Source: Sediminicola sp. YIK13
Lineage (GTDB): Bacteria > Bacteroidota > Bacteroidia > Flavobacteriales > Flavobacteriaceae
NCBI RefSeq assembly: GCF_001430825.1
Contig: NZ_CP010535.1
Location: forward strand, 2,150,501 to 2,214,500
Direction of reading: 5' to 3'
Length of the DNA stretch: 64,000 nt
Shown here: piece by piece, positions 53,683-62,369 of the stretch
How the letters are laid out: every line of letters starts with the position of its first letter
How positions within the stretch are numbered: position 1 is the stretch's first letter
Program-made: the position numbers and the translations under genes
Notes under the pieces: generated by a model
Database searches by the model: none
The model's input: the letters and a program-made list of their open reading frames with translations, nothing else
What the model was told of the DNA's origin: nothing

Positions 53683-55029
53683 ATGGAACATATCGTTATT
53701 ATTGGCAATGGAATAGCAGGGATTACCGCTGCCAGACATATTCGCAAGCTTTCTGACAAAAAAATAACCATAGTCTCTGCTGAAACAGACCACTTCTTTG
53801 CCCGTACTGCCCTGATGTATGTGTATATGGGACACATGCAGTTTGAACATATTAAACCATATGAAGATGGCTTTTGGGCCAAAAATAGAATAGACCTGGT
53901 TAATGGCTTTGTAACCAAGGTGGACCATACATCGAAAAAAATTGAACTAGCCAGTTCTAAATCCATAGCATACGATAAATTGATCATCGCAACCGGCTCC
54001 AAGCCCAATAAATTTGGATGGCCAGGACAAGATTTGAAAGGGGTACAGGGATTGTACTCCAAACAAGATCTCGATGCGCTGGAAGTTCACGCACCCAACA
54101 ATGAGGTGTGCTCCCGAGCTGTAATTGTAGGCGGAGGACTCATAGGAATAGAATTGGCGGAGATGTTGCGAAGCAGAAAGATCCCCGTTACATTTTTGGT
54201 TCGGGAAGATAGCTTTTGGAACGGCGTACTGCCCCAAGGCGAATCAGAGATGATCAATGAACATATTTTGGAGCACCACATAGATTTACAACTAGGCACA
54301 AACCTAAAAGAAATACTATCCGATGAAAATGGCCATGCCAAAGCTGTCACTACAGATAAAGGAGAAACTATTGAGTGCAACCTTGTAGGCCTTACCGCAG
54401 GCGTAACCCCCAATATAGATTTTCTTAAAGACTCAGGCATTACCCTGGGCAAGGGGGTTAAAGTTAACCGGATGTTGGAAACCAACATTCAGGACATCTA
54501 TGCCATTGGGGACTGTGCAGAACAACACCAACCCATTGGCCACAGAAGACCTGTAGAAGCTGTTTGGTATACAGGCCGAATGATGGGTGAAGCCATTGCC
54601 CAGACAATATGTGGCAACCCTACACCTTATAACCCTGGACACTGGTTCAATTCTGCCAAATTTTTAGATATTGAATATCAAACCTATGGGTGGGTGTTTA
54701 GTGAGCGAAATAGAAAACCTTATGAGGAACATTTCCATTGGAGACATAATGATGAAAAGGCATGCGTTACTATTTCTTTTCACAAAGAGACCAAGGAATT
54801 TTTAGGGATCAACACCTTTGGAATTAGAATGAGACACGAAATAGTGGACAGATGGTTAACAGATGGCAAATCTATTAATCATGTCATTGCCCACTTAAGG
54901 GATGCTAATTTTGATCCTGAATTCTATACCACCTATGAAGCTTCTATCGTAGCCAAATACAATGAACAGTTTAATACGTCCATTGGTTTAAAAAAGAAAA
55001 GTTTAAAAAGAATATTTTTCAACGCATAA
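53683..55029 (+). CDS. NAD(P)/FAD-dependent oxidoreductase
   Basis: Two-dinucleotide-binding-domain flavoprotein of 448 residues. FAD loop IIGNGIAGITAARHI (about 6-20), NAD(P) loop AVIVGGGLIGIELAEML (about 147-163), and C-terminal FAD signature IQDIYAIGDCAE. The last 90 residues differ from rubredoxin or nitrite reductases. It is 3 bases from the membrane polyferredoxin gene, so it likely passes electrons from NAD(P)H to that protein. The final electron acceptor is not known. Confidence 0.9.
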   Translation: MEHIVIIGNGIAGITAARHIRKLSDKKITIVSAETDHFFARTALMYVYMGHMQFEHIKPYEDGFWAKNRIDLVNGFVTKVDHTSKKIELASSKSIAYDKLIIATGSKPNKFGWPGQDLKGVQGLYSKQDLDALEVHAPNNEVCSRAVIVGGGLIGIELAEMLRSRKIPVTFLVREDSFWNGVLPQGESEMINEHILEHHIDLQLGTNLKEILSDENGHAKAVTTDKGETIECNLVGLTAGVTPNIDFLKDSGITLGKGVKVNRMLETNIQDIYAIGDCAEQHQPIGHRRPVEAVWYTGRMMGEAIAQTICGNPTPYNPGHWFNSAKFLDIEYQTYGWVFSERNRKPYEEHFHWRHNDEKACVTISFHKETKEFLGINTFGIRMRHEIVDRWLTDGKSINHVIAHLRDANFDPEFYTTYEASIVAKYNEQFNTSIGLKKKSLKRIFFNA

Positions 55030-55032
55030 CCT

Positions 55033-56634
55033 ATGCCCCATATGAGTACGTACGACAAAAACATGGCCTTGACCGGCACACCTCCAAAAGCCTTGACCCT
55101 GGGCCAAAAAATAGCAACATTGATGGGAATGGGCGGACTAACTATCCTGGTACTGGCCATATTCAATGTAAATTTTCCTCATAAAGCACTTTGGCTGACC
55201 ACATCCCTATTGGCAATTTTTATTGGAGTGGTTTGGTTTTCCGCTGCGGCTTATGCCCATACCCAAAAAGGAATAAAAAATGATGGGGTCTGGTTTAAAT
55301 CCATATCCAGTAGAGGGGTTTGGGCCTGGATGGCCGGTATTGCCCTAACTGCTTTTTATATAATTCTCTATTTCTATCCTCAATATCTAGGTTTGCAAAA
55401 ATCTGGCGACAATACAGGGGTCATCGCTTTTTTTGATCCTTTGAGCAAACTTCTCAGTGGTAATCCTGCCAGTCAATGGTTTGTATACGGTACCCTTTAT
55501 ACGGTAGCTATTTTGGCTTTTGGCATTAAGTTTATTTGGAAATACAGACACAACAGGTATGAAATGATACGCACCTCCAGTGTTATGTTTTTTCAAACAG
55601 CCTTCGCCTTTCTGATTCCTGAATTTATGTCTAGACTGAACAGTGAATCGTTTTCACTACCCTACTATGACCTAAAAAACATATGGCCCCTTAACTATTA
55701 CAATTTTGAGCGTTACCGGGTCAATAGCATGATAGATGCCGGAGATATAGGATTGGCCATGCTCATCTTTGGGATCCTATCCATCTTTGTCATTACCCCA
55801 ATTCTCACCTACAAATATGGAAAACGTTGGTATTGCTCATGGGTCTGTGGATGTGGAGGCCTTGCCGAAACAGCTGGGGATTCCTTTAGACATTTGAGCG
55901 ACAAAACACAAAAAGCCTGGAAAATAGAGCGGTGGGTGGTACATAGTGTGGTTGTATTTGTAACCTTAATGACCACTGCCGTAATTTACTCTTACCTAGG
56001 AAATGACAGTAGCAAATATTGGTTGACAAAAAACACCTTTTTACTCGGGGTGGCAGGTATATTAACCCTTGTATTCGGGTGGGTAATGCTCTTTAAAAGA
56101 AAGGAACTTCAAAAAGATGCCCGCTATGGTGCCATAGGCTATTTTACTATTATAGTAGCCTTAATTGGATTTCACTACCTCAGTGGGGACGGGAACGTTT
56201 TTCTCTTTAAATCGGAAACCTTAAGAACAACCTACGGATTTTTGATAGGCAGTATCTTCTCTGGTGTAATTGGAACTGGCTTCTACCCAATTTTCGGCAA
56301 TAGGGTATGGTGTAGGTTTGGTTGTCCCATGGCAGCAATCCTTGGGTTCCAACAACGTCTTTTTTCAAGATTCAGAATCACGACCAATGGCGGACAATGT
56401 ATTTCTTGCGGCAACTGCTCTACCTATTGTGAAATGGGAATAGATGTTAGGGCATACGCACAGAAGGGAGAAAACATAGTGAGGTCTAGTTGTGTAGGTT
56501 GCGGGATTTGTTCTGCCGTTTGTCCACGTGGGGTATTAAAACTGGAAAATGGACCTGAAAAAGGACGCATCAATCCTACTGAAATCCTATTGGGCAACGA
56601 CGTAAACCTAATGGATTTAGTGAATCAGAAATAA
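55033..56634 (+). CDS. Membrane-bound polyferredoxin (4Fe-4S, NapH/CcoG-like)
   Basis: Protein of 533 residues with about eight TM helices. Cytoplasmic cysteine motifs occur as NapH-type pairs (WYCSWVCGCGG near 274-284 and VWCRFGCPMA near 430-440). Two C-terminal ferredoxin clusters follow: CISCGNCSTYCEMG and CVGCGICSAVCPRG, each CxxCxxCxxxC. Such proteins relay electrons across or along the membrane. ATG at 55033 or 55042 are alternatives. Its pairing with the FAD oxidoreductase suggests an NAD(P)H-driven membrane reductase; what it reduces is unknown. Confidence 0.88.
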   Translation: MPHMSTYDKNMALTGTPPKALTLGQKIATLMGMGGLTILVLAIFNVNFPHKALWLTTSLLAIFIGVVWFSAAAYAHTQKGIKNDGVWFKSISSRGVWAWMAGIALTAFYIILYFYPQYLGLQKSGDNTGVIAFFDPLSKLLSGNPASQWFVYGTLYTVAILAFGIKFIWKYRHNRYEMIRTSSVMFFQTAFAFLIPEFMSRLNSESFSLPYYDLKNIWPLNYYNFERYRVNSMIDAGDIGLAMLIFGILSIFVITPILTYKYGKRWYCSWVCGCGGLAETAGDSFRHLSDKTQKAWKIERWVVHSVVVFVTLMTTAVIYSYLGNDSSKYWLTKNTFLLGVAGILTLVFGWVMLFKRKELQKDARYGAIGYFTIIVALIGFHYLSGDGNVFLFKSETLRTTYGFLIGSIFSGVIGTGFYPIFGNRVWCRFGCPMAAILGFQQRLFSRFRITTNGGQCISCGNCSTYCEMGIDVRAYAQKGENIVRSSCVGCGICSAVCPRGVLKLENGPEKGRINPTEILLGNDVNLMDLVNQK

Positions 56635-56657
56635 TAAAAAACATTATAATTTTTGTA

Positions 56658-56687
56658 TTGCCATTGCCTACAAGTTATCTACTTTTG
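56658..56687 (+). promoter_or_regulatory. Promoter of the glycosyltransferase trio
   Basis: TTG (56658-56660), exactly 19 bases, TACTTTTG (56680-56687). Full consensus match. The transcript would have a leader of about 93 bases, in which GGAC (56759-56762) and GTCC (56771-56774) could form a small hairpin. Confidence 0.6.
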
Positions 56688-56786
56688 TCCGCTTTTTGAA
56701 TATAAGCAATGCCATTTGGATTACACAATAGAGGAAACTAAATCAGTAATAGAAGGGAGGACAGATTACCGTCCAAAATAAGTATA

Positions 56787-57476
56787 ATGAAAGACATCAT
56801 AGTAATTATTCCAGCATTTAATGAAGAAGATTCTATTGCGAAAGTAATTCAAGAGATACCTCAATATATATCGGAAATAATTGTCGTGAACAATAATTCC
56901 ACTGACCAAACCGCCATAAACGCTGAGAAGGCAGGGGCCACTGTACTACGTGAAAATAGAAGGGGATATGGGTACGCTTGTCTATGTGGAATGGATTACA
57001 TAGCAAAAAGATCCAAAACACCTGATATTATCGTATTTATCGACGGTGACTATTCCGATTACCCGGAAGAAATTACCAAAGTAGTTGAACCTATTATAGA
57101 AAAGGACATAGATTTTGTCATCGGGGCGCGTGTTAAGGAGCTGAGGGAGCAAGGTTCTATGACACCGCAACAGATTTTCGGCAATAATCTGGCAACTTTT
57201 CTAATGAAAATGCTTTTTAAGGCAAAATATACAGATTTAGGACCCTTCAGAGCCATAAAATACGACCAGTTATTGGCACTGGATATGGAGGACAAGACCT
57301 ATGGTTGGACTGTGGAAATGCAACTAAAAGCGTTACGTAAGAAACTTACATACACCGAAGTAGCGGTTCGTTACAAAAAAAGAATTGGGGTATCTAAAGT
57401 ATCAGGTACGGTAAAAGGTAGTATATTTGCAGGCATAAAAATCCTAGGCTGGATTTTTAAATATAGTTTAAAATAA
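56787..57476 (+). CDS. GT2 glycosyltransferase, dolichol-phosphate mannosyltransferase-like
   Basis: Soluble GT-A enzyme of 229 residues with IIPAFNEEDSIAKVI at the N-terminus, IVVNNNSTDQT, VFIDGDYSDYPEEI (DxD-type metal site) and GWTVEMQLKAL in the acceptor region. No TM helices, unlike the larger DPM1/GtrB proteins. It likely moves a hexose from a nucleotide sugar to a polyprenyl phosphate or lipid. Downstream are a cellulose-synthase-like and a membrane transferase gene (34 and 2 bases gaps). Confidence 0.9.
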   Translation: MKDIIVIIPAFNEEDSIAKVIQEIPQYISEIIVVNNNSTDQTAINAEKAGATVLRENRRGYGYACLCGMDYIAKRSKTPDIIVFIDGDYSDYPEEITKVVEPIIEKDIDFVIGARVKELREQGSMTPQQIFGNNLATFLMKMLFKAKYTDLGPFRAIKYDQLLALDMEDKTYGWTVEMQLKALRKKLTYTEVAVRYKKRIGVSKVSGTVKGSIFAGIKILGWIFKYSLK

Positions 57477-57510
57477 AAATCAACTTAATCACCTTTCTTT
57501 ATCAACTAAA

Positions 57511-58995
57511 ATGGGACTAACCATCACTTACATTATCATTGCAATCTACAGCATTGCGCTAGTATTAATCTTCTTTTACAGTTTGGCTCAATTAAACCTT
57601 CTTGTAAATTATCTTTGGTATAAAAGACAGAACCAAGAAGCGCCGAAATACAATCTTCTTGATCCAAAAGAAATTCCATTTGTCACCATTCAATTGCCTA
57701 TTTACAATGAAGAGTATGTTGTAGAGCGATTGTTGGAGAATATTGCAAAAATTGAATACCCATCAAGCAAGCTTGAAATTCAGGTTCTTGACGATTCTAC
57801 AGATGATTCTGTAAACGACACTGCCAGAAGAATTGCCGCTCTTCAGGAAACTGGATTGGACATCACACATATAAGAAGAGAAAACAGATCTGGTTATAAG
57901 GCCGGAGCATTGAAAGAAGGTCTTAAAATTGCCAAAGGTGAATTTATCGCAATCTTTGATGCCGACTTTTTACCCGATGCAGATTGGTTGAAAAAAACCG
58001 TAATATATTTCAAAGATGAAGAAATTGGTGTTGTACAGACCCGTTGGGGACATATCAACAGGGATTACAGCACTTTGACAAAAATACAAGCCTTTGCCTT
58101 GGATGCCCACTTTACCTTGGAACAAGTAGGAAGAAACGCAAAAGGACACTTCATCAACTTTAATGGTACAGCAGGAATCTGGCGCAAGGAATGTATCCTT
58201 GATGCCGGTAACTGGGAAGGTGATACCTTAACTGAAGATTTGGATTTGAGCTATAGGGCACAATTGAAAAACTGGAAGTTCAAATATTTGGAAGATGTGG
58301 AAACTCCTGCAGAACTTCCTGTAGTGATCAGCGCAGCTCGTTCCCAACAATTTCGTTGGAACAAGGGAGGTGCAGAAAACTTTAGAAAAACCGTTTTGAG
58401 CGTTGTAACTTCTAGGAACATTTCTTTTAAAACCAAATTCCATGGGGTGATGCACTTGTTGAACAGTTCCATGTTCCTATGTGTTTTTATCGTAGCGTTT
58501 TTGAGTATACCAATGTTGTATATCAAGAATATGTACGGACATTTGGGGTGGATTTTTGAAGTAACAAGCTTCTTTGTTGTAAGTACCATCATTTTGTTCG
58601 TATGCTATTGGTTTACCTATAAGAGCATACAGGGCAGTAGTTTTGATAGTTTTGTGGACTACATAAAAATATTTTTCACCTTCTTCTCGGTAGCTTTAGG
58701 TTTTTCTTTGCACAATTCCATGGCAGTCTTGGAAGGGCATATGGGAAAAAGAAGTGAATTTGTAAGAACGCCAAAATTCAACATTAACAACCTTACGGAT
58801 AGTTGGAAAGGGAATAAATACTTGGCTAAAAAATTATCACCAAACATGATATTGGAAGCATTGCTTATGATTTATTTCTTGTTTGGGATGTACAGTGCCA
58901 TACCATTGAACGATTTTGGATTGTTCCCATTCCATTTTATGTTGTTCCTAGGTTTCGGATTTGTATTTTTCAATTCACTTACTGCTAAAGCATAA
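57511..58995 (+). CDS. Cellulose-synthase-like processive glycosyltransferase
   Basis: GT2 protein of 494 residues: one N-terminal TM (about 8-28), a catalytic GT-A domain with FVTIQLPIYNEEYVVERLL, LDDSTDDS, FDADFLPDA (DxD), TEDLDLSYR (catalytic TED) and QQFRWNKGG (QxxRW), then about four C-terminal TM helices. All processive-synthase motifs are present. The family includes cellulose, glucomannan and glycolipid synthases; the product here is unknown. It has no PilZ domain and no bcsB-like partner nearby. Confidence 0.92.
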   Translation: MGLTITYIIIAIYSIALVLIFFYSLAQLNLLVNYLWYKRQNQEAPKYNLLDPKEIPFVTIQLPIYNEEYVVERLLENIAKIEYPSSKLEIQVLDDSTDDSVNDTARRIAALQETGLDITHIRRENRSGYKAGALKEGLKIAKGEFIAIFDADFLPDADWLKKTVIYFKDEEIGVVQTRWGHINRDYSTLTKIQAFALDAHFTLEQVGRNAKGHFINFNGTAGIWRKECILDAGNWEGDTLTEDLDLSYRAQLKNWKFKYLEDVETPAELPVVISAARSQQFRWNKGGAENFRKTVLSVVTSRNISFKTKFHGVMHLLNSSMFLCVFIVAFLSIPMLYIKNMYGHLGWIFEVTSFFVVSTIILFVCYWFTYKSIQGSSFDSFVDYIKIFFTFFSVALGFSLHNSMAVLEGHMGKRSEFVRTPKFNINNLTDSWKGNKYLAKKLSPNMILEALLMIYFLFGMYSAIPLNDFGLFPFHFMLFLGFGFVFFNSLTAKA

Positions 58996-58997
58996 GC

Positions 58998-60347
58998 ATG
59001 TCCTCCTATTGGAAACTTCATAAATTTCCAATCCTTATGGTGCTTATCAGCATCGGATTCTATGCGAGTTTTGCTTATGACCTGGACCGGTCAGATATTA
59101 TAAAACTAATAACCCTATCCCTAGGGTTATTTTTTTTGTGTTATAAAATCATACAATTTGAGAAGTGGAATTTTAAATTTCTATTGGTTGCCGGCGTTCT
59201 TTTTCGTTTGGTCTTTTTTATGGTCTCACCCAATCTTTCCCAAGATTTCTTTCGTTTTATATGGGATGGGGAATTGGTCAGACAGGGCTTCAATCCCTAT
59301 CTGTTTACACCAAACGACTTAATGTCACAAGGGAATCTCGTCATTGCCAATGCACAAGAATTGCATATGGGAATGGGAGAATTAAGCGCAAAACATTTTT
59401 CCAATTACCCCCCTCTTAACCAACTGCTATTTGCAATTTCCGCTGCATTAGGTGGGAAGTCAATTCTAGGTAGCATTATTGTAATGCGCTCAATTATAAT
59501 ATTTGCTGATCTAGGTATCCTATACTTTGGTATAAAGTTATTGAAGCATCTCAACAGATCTTCCTATTTGATTTTCTGGTATTTTTTAAATCCTTTGGTC
59601 ATCATAGAACTTACAGGCAATCTTCATTTTGAAGGAGTCATGTTATTTTTCTTTATGGTTGCCCTTTATTTTACAGCAAAGAAAAAATGGCAATGGGGAG
59701 GTGTATTTTATGCTTTTGCCATTTTGACAAAACTTGTACCCCTTATCTTCCTTCCCCTATTCCTAAAACATTACGGTATCAAAAAAAGTTTGGCCTTTTA
59801 TTCCCTCATTGGAATTACCGTACTAGTATTTACGTTTCCTTTTTTCACAATGGATTTCATCGCCCATTATTCGGCAACCATAGGGCTTTGGTTCTCCAAT
59901 TTTGAATTTAATGCAAGTATTTATAACATCATAAAATACGTTGGGCAACAGTTTGATATCCCTGCCTACGAAATGATAAAGGCATTTGGGAAAATTATTC
60001 CCTTCATAATTATCGCATTGGTCCTTCTTTTTACTTTTTTACGCAATAATAAAAACACATCCAGTCTGATGGTTTCTATGTTATGGATTTTAAGTTGCTA
60101 TTATTTTTTGGCCACAACGGTCCATCCATGGTACATCATCTTCTTGGTCATTTTGGCGATTTTTACAGAATTTAGGTTTCCCCTAGTTTGGTCCTTTACC
60201 GTCACATTAAGCTATTGGGCCTATTCCAATAGCCAATTTGAGGAGAACCTTTTGATTCTCAGCATTGAATATATCCTAGTATATGGTTTCTTAATCTATG
60301 AATTGATGACCCTAAATAACAAAAACCTGTTATTTTGTAAAAATTAA
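58998..60347 (+). CDS. Polytopic membrane glycosyltransferase (GT-C/mannosyltransferase type)
   Basis: Protein of 449 residues with about eleven hydrophobic segments. The first periplasmic loop has QDFFRFIWDGELVRQGFNPYL, with the conserved Asp-containing loop of GT-C (polyprenyl-linked) transferases, followed by FSNYPPLNQLLFAI. The family pattern resembles Bacteroidota mannosyltransferases related to Gpi18/GT87. It would use a polyprenyl-phospho-sugar, possibly made by the DPM1-like enzyme two genes upstream. Two bases from the cellulose-synthase-like gene. Confidence 0.8.
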   Translation: MSSYWKLHKFPILMVLISIGFYASFAYDLDRSDIIKLITLSLGLFFLCYKIIQFEKWNFKFLLVAGVLFRLVFFMVSPNLSQDFFRFIWDGELVRQGFNPYLFTPNDLMSQGNLVIANAQELHMGMGELSAKHFSNYPPLNQLLFAISAALGGKSILGSIIVMRSIIIFADLGILYFGIKLLKHLNRSSYLIFWYFLNPLVIIELTGNLHFEGVMLFFFMVALYFTAKKKWQWGGVFYAFAILTKLVPLIFLPLFLKHYGIKKSLAFYSLIGITVLVFTFPFFTMDFIAHYSATIGLWFSNFEFNASIYNIIKYVGQQFDIPAYEMIKAFGKIIPFIIIALVLLFTFLRNNKNTSSLMVSMLWILSCYYFLATTVHPWYIIFLVILAIFTEFRFPLVWSFTVTLSYWAYSNSQFEENLLILSIEYILVYGFLIYELMTLNNKNLLFCKN

Positions 60348-60353
60348 TCATGT

Positions 60354-60386
60354 TTTGCCCCTAATTCATTTTAATTGGTACATTTG
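60354..60386 (+). promoter_or_regulatory. Promoter of the arginine operon
   Basis: TTTG (60354-60357, within TTTTG), 21 bases, TACATTTG (60379-60386), a full consensus match. It puts the transcription start at about 60393, on or next to the ATG of the leader ORF at 60394. Confidence 0.65.
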
Positions 60387-60393
60387 TTTTGTA

Positions 60394-60477
60394 ATGAAGG
60401 TAACAACACATATACTTATTCATAATCGGGCTTCTTTTCCCGTTTATTCATTTACGCCTACACGTCGTCGCCCGTAA
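60394..60477 (+). CDS. Putative arginine leader peptide (27 codons)
   Basis: An ORF of 27 codons begins at the predicted transcription start, so it would be translated from a leaderless mRNA. Its C-terminus reads Thr-Arg-Arg-Arg-Pro-stop (Arg24-26 encoded CGT CGT CGC), with another Arg at position 12. It ends 87 bases before the GNAT start codon of an arginine-biosynthesis operon. Leader peptides with runs of the regulated amino acid are the hallmark of attenuation, so ribosome stalling at the Arg codons when arginine-tRNA is low is the likely mechanism. CGCCC-GTAA-GGGTG (60469-60482) could fold over the Arg codons and stop; a second hairpin (TGGAAAT 60494-60500 with ATTTCCA 60511-60517) follows. 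No textbook U-run terminator is visible. Confidence 0.65.
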   Translation: MKVTTHILIHNRASFPVYSFTPTRRRP

Positions 60478-60564
60478 GGGTGCACTTCTATCATGGAAAT
60501 AGGTGAGTCCATTTCCAACTCTCGAAAAAAATCATTATTTTATTTAATCCTAAAGCAACATTCA

Positions 60565-61182
60565 ATGAAGATTGTTATTGCTAACGAATCATATTTTAAA
60601 TATTCCCAGATTATCTGTGATACCATAGAGGAGTCCGCCAAAGTGCGCGGCACTGGTATTGCAAAACGAACTACGGAATATATTGAGAAGAGGTTGAAAA
60701 ATGGCAATGCCGTTTTAGCCTTGGACGGGGACAAATTTGCCGGCTTCTGCTATATAGAAGTATGGGGCCATGAAAAATTTGTCGCCAATTCAGGATTAAT
60801 CGTCCATCCCGATTACAGAGGGCAAGGCCTTGCCAAACAGATCAAGAAAGCCGTTTTTGACCTTTCCAGAAAAAAGTTTCCGGAAGCCAAAATATTCGGT
60901 ATTACCACTGGGTTGGCCGTAATGAAAATGAATTACGAGCTGGGCTATAAGCCCGTTACATTTTCGGAACTTACTGACGATCCAGAATTTTGGAAAGGCT
61001 GCCAAACTTGCAAGAATTTTGATATTCTGACCCGGACGGAAACAAAAATGTGCTTGTGTACGGGCATGTTATATGATCCACACGCAAAGAAAAAAGTGGA
61101 GAATAGCAATTTAAATACAAAAGCATTTACAAGATTAAAGAGTATCAAGGAGCATTTGCTCCTTAAAAAGAAAGAAAAATGA
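60565..61182 (+). CDS. GNAT acetyltransferase, probable N-acyl-glutamate synthase of the arginine operon
   Basis: GNAT protein of 205 residues. Acetyl-CoA binding motif A is LIVHPDYRGQGLAKQI. The C-terminal third has GCQTCKNFDIL and KMCLCTGMLYDP: CxxC and CxC that may bind zinc. Its position directly before argG and argC, with ATGA overlap with argG, supports the first step of arginine synthesis (acylation of glutamate), replacing classic ArgA. The frame continues upstream to an ATG at 60493; the start at 60565 follows A-rich sequence and begins at the acetyltransferase fold. Confidence 0.85.
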   Translation: MKIVIANESYFKYSQIICDTIEESAKVRGTGIAKRTTEYIEKRLKNGNAVLALDGDKFAGFCYIEVWGHEKFVANSGLIVHPDYRGQGLAKQIKKAVFDLSRKKFPEAKIFGITTGLAVMKMNYELGYKPVTFSELTDDPEFWKGCQTCKNFDILTRTETKMCLCTGMLYDPHAKKKVENSNLNTKAFTRLKSIKEHLLLKKKEK

Positions 61183-62369
61183 AAAAATTAGTATTAGCCT
61201 ATAGTGGTGGACTGGACACATCTTATTGTGCAAAATATCTATCCAAGGACAAAGGGTTTGAAGTGCACGCGGTGAGCGTGAATACAGGAGGATTCTCGCA
61301 GGAAGAAATAGCCAGCATCCAAGAAAAAGCATTACAATTGGGAGCCTCAACCTATACCTCCATTGATGCCGTGCAGACCTTTTATGATAAAGTGGTCAAA
61401 TACTTGATCTTTGGCAATGTCCTAAAAAATAATACCTATCCCCTGTCGGTAAGCGCTGAGCGTATTGTTCAGGCCATAGAAATAGTGAACCATGCTAAAA
61501 AAGTAGGCGCAGCTTACATTGCCCATGGTAGTACTGGAGCAGGAAATGATCAGGTAAGATTTGATATGATTTTTCAGATCATTGCCCCGGAAATTGAGAT
61601 CATCACCCCCATCAGGGACAACAAACTATCGAGGGAAGCTGAAATAGCCTACCTTAAAGAAAATGGGGTGGATTATTCTTGGGAAAAAGCCAAATACTCC
61701 ATCAATAGGGGCCTATGGGGCACTTCTGTAGGCGGCGAAGAAACTTTAACGTCACATTCGGCCCTACCGGATACTGCCTATCCCAGTCAGTTACAAGAAA
61801 CAGAACCGACAGCTATTAAACTCACTTTTAAGAGAGGAGAACTTATAGCCATCGACGGCAAGGAGAACACTCCCGTGAATAATATTATTGCCTTGGACGC
61901 TTTGGCCTCTAAGTATGCCATTGGAAGGGATATCCACGTAGGGGATACCATCATAGGTATCAAAGGAAGAGTTGGGTTTGAAGCCCCTGCTTCCCTTATC
62001 ATAATAAAAGCCCACCACTTGTTGGAAAAACATACCTTGAGCAAGTGGCAGCAATTCCAGAAGGAACAGCAAGGAAATTTCTATGGAATGCTCCTACACG
62101 AAGGAAATTATTTGGATGAGGTAATGAGAAATATTGAGGTGTTTCTAACCGATACACAGAAGAATGTTTCTGGTGACGTGTTTGTTAGCCTTCACCCTTA
62201 CCGTTTTCAACTCAATGGAATTGACTCCAAGCACGACCTGATGAATGCCTCTTTCGGGAGCTATGGGGAAATGAACAAGGGTTGGACCGCGGACGATGCA
62301 AAAGGGTTCATCAAAATACTTTCCAACGCCGGAAAAATATATAATCACGTCAACAATAGTTATGATTAA
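61179..62369 (+). CDS. argG: Argininosuccinate synthase
   Basis: Joins citrulline and aspartate using ATP. 396 residues, normal length. N-terminal PP-loop KLVLAYSGGLDTSYCAKYL, then the family motifs YIAHGSTGAGNDQVRFD and the aspartate/citrulline-binding YSINRGLWGTSVGGEE. It overlaps the GNAT gene by 4 bases and argC by 8 bases, so translation is coupled. The sequence is of the shorter Bacteroidota subtype. Confidence 0.97.
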   Translation: MKKLVLAYSGGLDTSYCAKYLSKDKGFEVHAVSVNTGGFSQEEIASIQEKALQLGASTYTSIDAVQTFYDKVVKYLIFGNVLKNNTYPLSVSAERIVQAIEIVNHAKKVGAAYIAHGSTGAGNDQVRFDMIFQIIAPEIEIITPIRDNKLSREAEIAYLKENGVDYSWEKAKYSINRGLWGTSVGGEETLTSHSALPDTAYPSQLQETEPTAIKLTFKRGELIAIDGKENTPVNNIIALDALASKYAIGRDIHVGDTIIGIKGRVGFEAPASLIIIKAHHLLEKHTLSKWQQFQKEQQGNFYGMLLHEGNYLDEVMRNIEVFLTDTQKNVSGDVFVSLHPYRFQLNGIDSKHDLMNASFGSYGEMNKGWTADDAKGFIKILSNAGKIYNHVNNSYD

